Assembly (NCBI GenBank): GCA_018466975.1
Contig: CM031555.1
Coordinates: forward strand, 496,001 to 560,000
Source of the DNA: Sparassis latifolia
Lineage: Eukaryota > Basidiomycota > Agaricomycetes > Polyporales > Sparassidaceae
Direction of reading: 5' to 3'
Length of the DNA: 64,000 nucleotides
Below the pieces are notes generated by a model. It saw nothing but the letters and a program-made list of their open reading frames with translations, made no database searches and was not told where the DNA came from. Below are positions 46,115 through 56,411 of this stretch, one piece after another. A program made the translations under genes and the position numbers. Numbering within the stretch: the stretch's first letter is position 1; each line of letters begins with the position of its first letter.

Positions 46115-47594
46115 ATGGATGACAGCCATCCGTGTCTGCTCCTCAGGGCGTGTGCGGTAATGCATTATTGGATATTTATGGATATTGTAACTGCAGCATC
46201 ATGTATGTCTGACCCATTGGCCATTCTTTATATGCTTCATGCGACCAGCTTCATCACAGTTCCGCGCAAGATGAAGACCTTTCAGGAGTATGTACCGCGG
46301 ACCTTCTTTGCGAATGGCCTCTTGGCAAATGAACGCCTCCGACGGGGACACTTGTCATGACTTGCCATCAACCTGTCACCGCTCTGTGCTCGCGATCGGT
46401 GCACGTTTGCATTGCGGATCTTGAGTCACTTCGGTTCTTGCTTGAAGTAACTTGCGCAGACTCACCCGACCTCTTGGCCAAACAACGCTGGGAACTTCCA
46501 CCTTGTCCAATGGACCTACTTCTCAGCGGCTAGGCTCGTGCCGCAATTTAGTTCTACCCTGATGGAAATGGACCCACGCCCGCCGAGTATGACTCGTTTT
46601 CGCATGGGGAATGCTTCATGCTGCAAATCACCAAACCCCCGACCTCCTGGTTGCTCCCTTTTGGCTGTCCGCCTTTCACAAGTGTAGCACATTCCCTCAG
46701 AAGGAGATGAGCGGTGCCGCCAATTGTGATCATCCTTCACTTATGCGCTCTCTGGACCGGTGGCTACGCCGAATACAACGTCAAGCAGATGCTCGCTGTA
46801 CTCTTCTTCCAGACACTTGGCCAGCAGCCATGCCAAAACTTTACCATGCAGGTGCCCTCGTACGTTACTGCTGGATAGACGTTGCACTCTCGCTTTCCTC
46901 TTTGTGCGCCCTGTGTCGGACCTTTTAAACTTTTCAGACAATAACCTCTATCCTCTGAGCCGTTCCGCTACTGTGGTTTACGAGTGTTTCTGACCAGAAA
47001 CTCGTAGAATTGTACTGCTTCTTATGCTACTGTTGGACACGCCTGGAGGTCTGTATCGTACAGTTTTGTCCTTCGCACGATTGCCATAACCAAAGTGATA
47101 TTTAACACAGTGCCACAATGAGCAGCATATAGAATAAATCCAAAGAACACAACGTTGAGCCCTGTAGTCACAACATAGCCTACATGTCCCAGAGTCTATG
47201 ATCAAGGTGCATTTTGAGATTGTTTGCCATTGGCATAGTACTAATGTATCCATGCTAAATATTGTTCCTTCTCGATGCACACAACTATGACGATACGGTG
47301 CAATGCCTTGTCACTGTATCGCGTTATCTTGATCGGACTTAGATATCCTTTGCTCGCCATGTGTGTATCCTCAAATTTGGAGATGGTCACACTGTCGCCC
47401 TGACACGGAGACCTTCGGGACCATGTTGCAAAAAAACTGCTCAAGGCTACGGAGTACATATCCGTATGTGATGCATGCAGAGACACAACAAAGACGGTGT
47501 TTTGTCTTCTCTTGCAAATGTGATGAGCTGCGAAGTGATTAAACTCTGTCTAAACCACTCCCGCTGAAACAATCAATGCACCACCAGCCTGTAA
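46115..47594. other. Intergenic region with doubtful minus-strand frames
   Basis: Minus-strand frames 46,741-46,941 (contains LAKCLEEEYSEHLLDVVFGV) and 46,516-46,740 (contains MCYTCERRTAKREQ) have mildly protein-like sequence and could be exons of a decayed gene. No start, splice pattern or family supports a call. The rest shows nothing. Confidence 0.4.
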
Positions 47595-48520
47595 CTATAT
47601 ACCAGAAGACGACTGTGATCCTGTGTATTCCTCCACATGATAGGTGCCATCACGCCAACAGTGAATGCGCCTTTTCCCCTCCATATCCCTGTACTCGTGA
47701 ACTACCATCCCATCATACTCTCGAATGACATTCTTCACCATGGTTTGACAATAGTCACACCAATTCATGACTGCAGAAGTGCGTGTGTTCATTGTCATCG
47801 AGTAGACTGTCTGGCTACGACCGGCCACTTGACGTGTCGTGTTCCACTCGGCACAGTTTCCAGGTGCATGCCTAACGGTCCGATTGGCGAGGGAATTCTC
47901 TGCACGCTCCTGCTGATACTCCTGAGCCATCTCTTGGTACCAACGTTCTCCTGCATATGCCACACTCCGGTGTTCCACCTGCTCGGGCTTCCGCACCTTT
48001 GACCCTGCGACAGATGCCCCGAACGCATACACATTTGTCTCCCGATTATATGCCACTGCAAGTGCTGTTGGTAAACGCCTTTCCTGCTCTTGCACGGCTG
48101 TGCGCATTGCACGGGAAAAATCCTGCAAGCTCTGAAGGAGTGCTCTACGTATCTCGACATCACTAAAATGATTAATAGTCGACTCCCTGTCAGAGACATG
48201 CATCCGTCGCCAGTAGGAAAAGGCTTGGGCCCGGCGATCGTTGACATTACAGTGAGGAGGATATTGGAGTAACCCAGCTTGTTCGAAGTAGGCCACCAAT
48301 TCATCGAGAGCTATCGCAGCGTAAGTTCGATCGGACACACAATAGGAGTAAATAACAGTGTACCACCACTTCTAGTCAGTATATCATCTTTCGTTGGCAA
48401 CTGAATATGCTCCGGATATTCCTGCAGTTGCGGCAACCTGAGGAAGGGATCCATCTGGTGTGCGAGCTCTCTGCGTGCAGTTAGAAAAGATATTGCAGAA
48501 CTCGAACATACTGAGGGCAT
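47595..48520 (-). CDS. Putative zinc-dependent deaminase-like protein, 290 aa
   Basis: Exon 1 is 48,520-48,364 (ATG, product MPSVCSSSAISFLTARREL...). A 53-nt intron lies at 48,363-48,311 (GTACAC...GATAG, phase 1), and exon 2 runs 48,310-47,595. Splicing joins SGG to ALDELVAYFEQ without a stop. The C-terminal half has APGNCAEWN (Cys 205, Glu 207) and, 29 residues later, WCDYCQTMV (Cys 237, Cys 240). A (C/H)xE motif followed by CxxC is the zinc and catalytic signature of the cytidine-deaminase-like fold, which includes divergent fungal families with unknown substrates. The N-terminal 200 residues are alpha-helical and Arg/Glu-rich, and I recognise nothing there. No signal peptide is visible. 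It stands alone between F-box genes 2 and 3. The function is inferred from the motif only. Confidence 0.65.
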
Positions 48521-49868
48521 ACCAATGCAGAAGTTAAGGGAAATATGTACACTGCTGAATCCAATGCCTGGCGGGGATTCTTTCGCTTACAAGAGGAGAA
48601 AAGTGTTGGGAGCTAGTGGCTGGTATAACATTATTGATATTTGACATGAAGACATCAAACAGAATAGAAGCCCATTCACCTGAGTCGCGGAGAAAGGTAA
48701 GGCTCTGGTTCATTAGACTTGGTTTCTTGAGTTCTTAAGAATGACCATGGTTGCACAGCCCAGTATCCATCGATCGGAACACCGGATCCAACTGGCACAG
48801 TGAGTCAGAGTTTGACGATGTGTGCGCTTGGGAAAATCGTCTTTGTACATCGATTAACTATGATGAGCACGTAAGTGCAGGTCCCCACTTTTTAACGCGC
48901 AGGGTCAGTGATGGATTTTGGCAGTTTTACCAAGTGGCTTCTGGCGTTATCGTCATCATCGAGGATGTGGTAACACAATCGAAACAGGACAAAAGTGAGA
49001 TAGTACCTATCGATAGAGACGAGATGGCGGGGTTCGAGAGTGCACGAGCGGACGGTCCGGCGTGGCAGCTGCCGACCAGGCTGCAAGTGAAAAAACCCTC
49101 ATTAGAGCTTGCAACGTTAGATCTCGGGATCTGAAGAGCGCGCCGTGAGGAGGCCCGACTCACATCCATCCCTATTCGGAAGGTTCCATCCGGTGGACAC
49201 ATCTAAGCTTGAAGTTTGTCTTTCAGCCGTTGGCGATTTAGTCTCCCCAAGGCAGACTGCAAAACCATCGCTTTTGAGTGGAAGAGGGACGGACTCGGGA
49301 TAATATAGAGGCAGATTGGTTGTCGGACCTCCTCAGTCGGGAAGAGCACTGAGATTGACAGCTTCAAGTTGCTGTAGCTGTGAAAGTACTAAAATTCACT
49401 CACGACATTGAATACGAGTACACGCATCAATCTGAAGGTTGAGACTGCGCTCCCTCTAAGTACCCAGTGTGGCCCGTAAGACTCGAAGAAAATTGATATC
49501 GCATGTATGGCGAGACCTACTAGTACCAAACATACCATAAATACGTATACTCTGCAGTTGTGCGTTGATACTAAAGAGAAGCGGAATCAATAGCTCGACA
49601 GAGATAATGACACCCATAGCGTAGGCGGAGCATAGTACGCTGGCAGCGGTCTTCTGGTGTGATCAACTACGATATACGAATCACCGAAAATTCGAATTTC
49701 GTAATAATTGAGGTGCGCCACCGTTACGTAATGCTTGGCGGACTCCATCGCAACTATCGCAGCCTGACGTACTTCATCCCCGCTTTAGCTTTTCCAACCG
49801 TTTCCTTAAGGTGCGGCTCAGTATTACCGTCCTACACACTGCTTTGAGGGCAGAAATTCTAGGACTAC
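48521..49868. other. Intergenic region upstream of F-box gene 3
   Basis: A plus-strand frame 48,751-49,134 (127 codons) and an overlapping minus-strand frame 48,927-49,202 compete, and neither shows a domain. I would not annotate either. The last 150 bp before 49,869 presumably hold the promoter of F-box gene 3; a clear TATA box is not visible. Confidence 0.4.
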
Positions 49869-51338
49869 ATGTCGCCCATTCACGGTCAACCCTTTGAAGT
49901 TCTTGAAGCCATTGCTGGCTATATCGACAACGCAGACGACATTCTTGCATTCGCTTTGGCATCCAAGTTCATTGCCTCTGTTGTCTCCCCTCGACACACG
50001 CAGCTACGCCACATACGGTGCAATGTCGAAACTATTTGTCTCTGGAAAGCGTTCTCTCGGGACTTATCCCTAGCTCGTAACGTTCGAATCCTCGAAATTG
50101 GAGATGGACGTCCATACCGCCTTCCTCGGTTCATTTTACCTGATCATACCGATTGTCAGTGCAGTCATGGAGTGACTCAAAGGGAGGCAGAATTGGAACT
50201 CATCACCGCGCTGAAGAATCTCACCCACCTGACGTTCTTCAAATGGCGTGGTCATCCAAATGTTGTTATCGCCAAAAAGGAGTCTGATGGGGAGGATGTT
50301 TGGACCTCGCTCACGCATTGCAGGGACCTTAGGGAGCTCGACGTGCTCGAGAATTTCATGGAGTACCCACCTTATCCGATATGGGGCGGCGCAGTGAGTC
50401 CTTCGGGTATCGGAACTCATGTCTTGGACCACCGCTGATATGTGTGAGCTGAAGATGTTCAGATCGTCAAACCTGACAAGCTTTAAATATATAACCTCCG
50501 TCGAAAGTCTTGTGCCTGACCTATATGGACTTGACACTGAACCCCTCGGGATCATGCTCCGTGAACACTGTCCAAAGCTGCAGGTGCGTAATTCCTATCC
50601 ATGTGCTTTGTATGTGGTGCTTATGTGGATGCCACAGAGGCTGCATTTAGGCTTCTCGTGCGAAGGCGAGGATATCATGCCCAATGTGGAACATTCGATC
50701 ATGAGTGGACGATGGCCCAATTTGCGCTCGTTGCACCTCAGATGGGCTGCCTGCTCTCCCGCGGCAGCGGTCTCGTTCTTGGTCGCGCACCCTCAGATAT
50801 TGGACCTCTCCATTGACAGTTTCATCGGGTCCACAGCAACATCCGAGGGACTACCGCTAGACTGTCCGCCAGGACTCCTGCCTAGCCTCCAGAAACTCGA
50901 GTGTGCAACGTCCCAAGCGGCTGATATCCTCTCTTCCGCATCTTCCCAGCCACGCCCCCTCATGCACCTCTCACTCAACGATCTTCCGTTCAGTTCTCGT
51001 CAAGCGGAGTTTCTAGCGATCCTTTCCACGTTGACGTCCATCCAAACTGTGGAGTTCCGGTACAGCTTCACTATGGAAGCAATTTCTCGTTTGGCACAAG
51101 CAGCACCATGGCTCCCACGGCTGCACATCGACGGCAGCTCTTTCTTGATGTCCTCATGCAAGGACCCAGAGACGAAGGTGCGTTAATTACCGTCCAAGTA
51201 CAGGTGTGATCCATCTCACTTGCAATCGTAATCCGGCAGAAGCGGTGGCAGAAGCTGTTTGAGCCGTTCTTCCGTCTGGAAGCGCTAGAGTGTGAGAACC
51301 CCGAGCAAAATGTGCTCGATGTCATTCGCGGTCCATAG
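49869..51338 (+). CDS. F-box protein gene 3, intact, 432 aa
   Basis: Exons are 49,869-50,393, 50,449-50,583, 50,638-51,177 and 51,240-51,338, giving 175, 45, 180 and 32 codons plus stop. All junctions are GT..AG and phase 0. Intron 2 (54 nt) has no stop and is a multiple of three, so it can be read through. The N-terminus has the F-box helices (FEVLEAIAGYIDNADDILAF, ALASKFIASVVSP). The rest has irregular leucine-rich repeats, for example MSGRWPNLRSLHLRWAACS, ILDLSIDSFIG, PPGLLPSLQKLEC, and ends with KRWQKLFEPFFRLEALE. It is probably a substrate receptor of an SCF E3 ligase in cytosol or nucleus. It is the only undamaged member of the four in this window. Gene 4 is its nearest relative, and its F-box segment is almost identical to that of gene 4. 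Confidence 0.85.
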
Positions 51339-51628
51339 CATGGCTACAGGCTACTGGTTACCCTCGATTACTACACGGATTTCTATTTGGTGGAACATGT
51401 GGTACCCTGCAATATTTTTCCATGTTGCGTTTTGATTCGCGCATGACAATGACATCAAGCAGTGCCATCTGCACATGTACACGTAACTTCTTATTCCCTC
51501 AGTCGGAGACGCACATTAACAGGAATTGCGTGAAGTGAGGAAGGCATGTACTAGTTATGAATCAGAGCAATTTGGGTACATAGAGTTTGCTACACGGCAC
51601 CGCAGTAGCATAGCGCAGCCCACTGGCA

Positions 51629-51905
51629 CTACAGAGAACATAAATTCGCAGTTCTGGATATCTGTTATCGTCAGCGAGTCTGTTCAATATGGACGGCGGA
51701 AAGACAATAAATACACCTTACCGACTTTGGTCTCCTTCTGCGAGCCGTCGATCTTCGCGTTGATATGCATGTCGTCGAATGTCGTCCGGTGGCTCTGTGC
51801 CCCGCGTCGCGCGTTCTTGCGCGCAAGGTGCAAGCTAGTCGCGAGCAGGAGCAGCCCTCGACCTAGGACGAACCAGTACACCGTCAGGATTGTCCACAAC
51901 ACTCG
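51629..51905 (-). pseudogene. Truncated duplicate of the MFS transporter 3' end
   Basis: The minus strand encodes a diverged copy of the last membrane segment and tail of the transporter at 53.9-56.4 kb: WTILTVYWFV, LLLLATSLHLARKNARRG, QKETKV, an intron, and a short TDIQN-containing end with TAG at 51,629. All upstream exons are absent. It shows that the duplication of the F-box gene carried along the end of the neighbouring transporter. Confidence 0.8.
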
Positions 51906-52152
51906 GTCGCCTCGGCATCAGATTTAATTCACCCTAAGCTGCACAGAAGTATTAGTCATAGCAAGGGGCATACACCGAAGTTCATACTGCTTTTTCCATC
52001 TTCGGGGTACATAGGACTCCAACTGCATCTTATTCCCACTCCAACCTTTCGTATCTTCACTGGCACCGTGGTTCCTTCGGGGTGCGTCTTGGTATCGCTG
52101 TCCTATCCACTGCAGCTACTGCTTAAATATTACCAGGGTTTCTAGGATTTAC

Positions 52153-53632
52153 ATGGCGCCTCTCCACGACCAACCTGTAGAAATTCTCGAGGCCATCGCA
52201 GGCTATATCGACAATGCAGACGACATTCTTGCATTCGCTTTGGCATCCAAGTTCATTGCCTCTGTTGTCTCCCCTCGACACACGCAGCTACGCCACATAC
52301 GGTGCAATGTCGAAACTATTTGTCTCTGGAAAGCGTTCTCTCGGGACTTATCCCTATCGAATCCTCGAAATTGGAGATGGATGTCCATACCGCCTTCCTG
52401 GGTTTATTTTGCCTGATCATACCGATTGCCGGCGCAGTCATGGAATGACTCAAAGGGAGGCAGAGTTAGAGCTCATCATTGCGCTGAAGAATCTCGCACA
52501 CCTGACGTTCTTCAAATGGCGTGGTCATCCAAATGTTGTTATCGCTAAGAAGGAGCCTGACGGCGAGGATGTGTGGACCTCACTCACACAGTGCAGAAAC
52601 CTTAAAGAGATTGACGCACTCGAGAGTTTCATGGACAACCCACCTTATCCGATATGGGGCGGCGCAGTAAGCCCTAGTAATAGAATTCAAGTTTGAGCCA
52701 TTGCTGATATGTCTGAGCTGAAGATTTTCAGACTATCAAATCTGACAAGCTTTGAATATTGGACTGCCGTCGACGGTATTGCACCTGACCTGTACGGAAT
52801 TGACACCCTCGGGATCATGCTGCGCGAAAACTGCCCAAAGCTGCAGGTGAGTAGTACTCATTCATGTGCCTTCTACGTGATGCCTTATGAGGATGTCACA
52901 GAAACTATATGTAGGCTTCTCGTGCCAAGGCGAGGATACCGTGGCGAACGTGGAACGTTCTATCATGAGTGGACGATGGCCCGATTTGCACTCGTTGCAC
53001 CTCGAGTGGGCTGCCTGCTCCCCTTCCGCCGCAGTCTCGTTCCTTGCCGCCCACCCGCAAATAACGGATCTCTCCATCGACGAATTCATCGGGTCCACAG
53101 CGACCGCCGAGGGACTACCGCTAGACTGTCCGCCAGAGCTCTTACCTAATATTAAGACACTCGAATGTACAACGTCTCAAGCAGCTGATATTCTCTCTTC
53201 CGCATCTTCCCAGCCACGCCCTCTCGAGCACCTCTCACTCATTGACCTTCCGTTCAGTTCTCGCCAAGCGGAGTTTCTGGTAGTTCTTACCCCGTTGATG
53301 TCTATCCGAACTCTGCAGTTTCGGTACACCTTCTCTACCGAAGCTATCGCTCGTGTAGCAGAAGCAGCACCATGGCTCCCGCGGTTGCAAATCGGCAACA
53401 GCTCCTGGCTGTTGTCCTCATGCAGAGATCCACAGACGAAGGTGCGTGAGCTATCATCCACGTGTGGTCGATGTTTGATTTATCTCACTTTGCGGTCATA
53501 ATCCGGCAGAAGCGTTGGCAGAAACTGCTCGAGCCCTTCTTCCATCTGGAAGCACTAGATAGCGCTGAGGGAGATGTGCTGGATGCCATCCGTGGTCCGT
53601 TGCCTTCCACGGACTGTGGTGGTCCTTGTTAA
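52153..53632 (+). pseudogene. F-box protein gene 4, 11-bp deletion
   Basis: Start ATG 52,153. Exons 52,153-52,666, 52,718-52,846, 52,902-53,441 and 53,510-53,632 match those of gene 3, with conserved phase-0 introns of 51, 55 and 68 nt. Compared with gene 3, eleven bases are missing between 52,356 and 52,357, just after the DLSL codons. The frame shifts and ends at 52,416, so only 87 residues (mostly the F-box) are made. Exons 2-4 have no other lesion. The last exon encodes KRWQKLLEPFFHLEALDS and ends in TAA. A short F-box-only product could still compete for Skp1, which is speculation. Confidence 0.85.
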
Positions 53633-53910
53633 GTGGTGTGAAGACTAGTGCCGGGATGCGTTGCGTTGCCGGAGAGCACATTATTGTCATCAGTATGGTC
53701 TAGTTGGATCGAGCATGGGGGACTCTGAGGCTACCAGGTTCGCACTCTATCTCTCTCGCTCGGACACGCACGTTAACAGGGATAGCAAGAAACGGGAGAG
53801 ATATGCATTAGTACGTATCAGAGCAATTTTATACGATAATATACAACCCAGCGTGCAGCCCGGAAATACGCAATGTCGCCAGCATAACACAGCTCAGTAG
53901 CCCAGTGGCA

Positions 53911-56411
53911 CTACAGGGGGTATCTGAAGTCGCGGTTCTGGATATCCGTAAGATCGAGGAAGGCCTACAGAACAGCAGAACCATCAGCATTCCAATCCCA
54001 AACAAGGGCAAGTGGGAAGCGCACCTTATCGACCTTCGTCTCCTTCTGCCCGCCGTCGACCTCTGTGACGACATACATGTCATCGTACGTCGAGTCGTGG
54101 CTCTCGGCCTCGCGCCGCGCGTTCTCGCGGGCGAGGTGCCACCGCGTCACCAGCAGGAGCAGCCCCGAGACGAACCAGCACACCGTCATGATCGTCCACG
54201 GCACGTGGTCACTGCGGCAGGAACATCAGCTTGGCTTCGCCGACCACGCAGAGGTCAAAGAGAGGGACACGTACCGCGGCTGGTACTGCTGTTTCCAATA
54301 CTGCGGGCCGGCGGAGTTCCCGACGGCATAGCCGACCATTACGACGGCGTTGGTCGTCACACCTGCGAACGCGTCGGACGCGGGTGAGCAGAAGACAGGT
54401 CGAAGGACGGGAGTAACCGACGTTTTGTGTGCCCTGCGCACGTAGAGCCCACCCATGCAAGCATGACGACGAAGGGCGCGATGGACGTGACTGCGACGAA
54501 CAGCGCGCATTCAGCAACGGGCGACGAACCGGTATGCGAAGGAGAGACACGCACTCGAGATCCAGTACGAGAACAGCAGGCCGACCCTGAGGTGGGACGG
54601 GAGCGCGTTGACGAGGATCGCGCCTAGGATCGCGACGCAGTACGCGAGCGCACCCGAGTACGCTCGCCCGTCCTTCCAGTACGTCGCGGAGGTGACCGTG
54701 CAATAGATCACGATGACTATTGTGCACACGTGAGTCCCTGCCCAATCCCGACAGTGGCTCAGAGATTGCACGTACTCTCGACGACACCGTCGACGCAGCC
54801 TAGGAGAGTCGTCTGGATGTCCGTGAAGCCGAAGCCGGCCACTATGATCTGGCGCTGGGTGCTGAGCTGTGTAAGATGGGGGCGTGAGCGTCAGGCCATC
54901 GGGATCTCGTATGCGGCGTATTCACCGAGTTCGTGACGTTCCTGGGCTCCCACCGTCAGTAACACCACAGCTCGGAGACGTCACCGAGGCACTCACGAGA
55001 TGGCGGCAAAGAAGAAGAACAGCCAAGTCTTCGGGTCCTTGAAGCACTCGATCGCCCTGAGATTGCAGCTAAGCGGAAAGTAAGAGTGACCGGGTCAATG
55101 TACGCACTGCTCCATCTTGAAGTGCTTGTTCTCGACACCGGCCTGGTTAACCTTGATGCGCTCGACGGCGATAATACGCTCTTCCGGGGTCAGGAACCAT
55201 GCCGTCGTTGGAGAGTCAGGGAACAAAAACCTGCGAGTGGCGTGATTAGAATTGAACAGACAGTGGACTTCGCCGAGCGACACCGAGAATACCCTGCACT
55301 CACCAAAAGAGGATACCAACTACGAAGGTGATGATACCAAAGATAAGCATCAACCTGCGCTCCAATGAGTTGTATTAGCCCACAGAGACCGAGTACGACT
55401 CACCATTGCCAGGGCAATAGAACACTGGACTTGATATGCAGAGTGCCATACGCCACCAGCCCAAGCAAGACAATTGCCGCACCATTCATCAAGACTAGTA
55501 ACACACGAGGAGTAAGTTTTTATGGACAAGCTCATCGTCGGGAGTACGCACACCAATATCCAACTCTCTGTGTCTGTTCCCGGCGCGTGTAGAACATGGA
55601 CGTCACGATCATAAATCCCGGAGTGACTGCCCCCTCGCAGATACCAAGGAATGCCCTGCATGCAAAGAGCCCGCCAAAGTTCTTCGCTGCGGCGGAACAA
55701 AGCAGCGCAATAGCCCAAATGGTGATGTTGATGCTGTTTCGAGTTGGATAGCGACGATCAGCGGCTGGATAGGACAAACGTACCTAACCCATTTCCCAAC
55801 GGGGAGACGCTGTAGCGCATAGTTTTGGGGGAACTCAAAGACGAGGAAGAAAAGGTAGAAGATCGTCTGCAACCAGTTGAACTGGTTCGTAGTGAGCCGG
55901 TCGCCCGAGCTATTGGTGCGTGTATTGGCACGTGAGTGCAGAGAGAAGAAACGGGACGATCATTGAGCGTTTGTGTGAAACAAGAGAAGGCATGAGGCGT
56001 ACAGCAGGCCGAGAACTGCGGACTGACCGAGGGTGGTCTTATCAGCGAATTGCATCCTTTTGAGAACGGACGTTACGGATATGTTTCAGAACGTATATAC
56101 GCCAGCATACGCACATGTACATGACTGCGCGATAAAGAGGCTCAGAGGTCTGTTCAGAGGAGGACAGAAAATGAGACTTACTGCACATGAGAGGCATTAA
56201 ACACCAGTCGATTTTCCGTCTAAACGAAAAGTGTGAGTCGCAAACAACTGAACAACCACTTTGTTACATACCTGATCCTCGCAGCCTCCTTGGGATCCAC
56301 CGTGATATCTTTCCCGGCAGTCAGTCGGGCAGCGACGTCGACCTCAGAGGTAGCGACGGTGGCCCTGAGGTCATCCCGCTTCTCAATGGACGTCGAGCTG
56401 CTGGAGTCCAT
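53911..56411 (-). CDS. MFS transporter, allantoate permease (Dal5) type
   Basis: The start is ATG 56,411 (MDSSSSTSIEKRDD, cytosolic N-terminus). Short introns interrupt the gene, starting at 56,271-56,220. Readable segments in order are KIDWCLMPLMC (TM1), QFADKTTLGQSAVLGLL, NQFNWLQTIFYLFFLVFEFP then NYALQRLPVGKW (TM2-3), and IWAIALLCSAAAKNFGGLFA. ACRAFLGICEGAVTPGFMIV, FLMNGAAIVLLGLVAYGTLH, FPDSPTTAWFLTPEERIIAV, IVAGFGFTDIQTTLLGCVDG and VTTNAVVMVGYAVGNSAGPQ follow, then VPWTIMTVCWFVSGLLLLVT (last TM) and the tail AFLDLTDIQNRDFRYPL with TAG at 53,913-53,911. This is the anion:cation symporter family, whose members carry allantoate, nicotinate, biotin or similar organic anions at the plasma membrane. 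The substrate cannot be read. All exons I could trace are open, so the gene looks intact. At least ten introns make exact limits of some exons uncertain. Confidence 0.85.

Noticed and set aside
47795..48304. 169-codon minus-strand frame overlapping the deaminase-like gene
   Set aside because: Shifted shadow of the deaminase-like frame, without motif or splice support.
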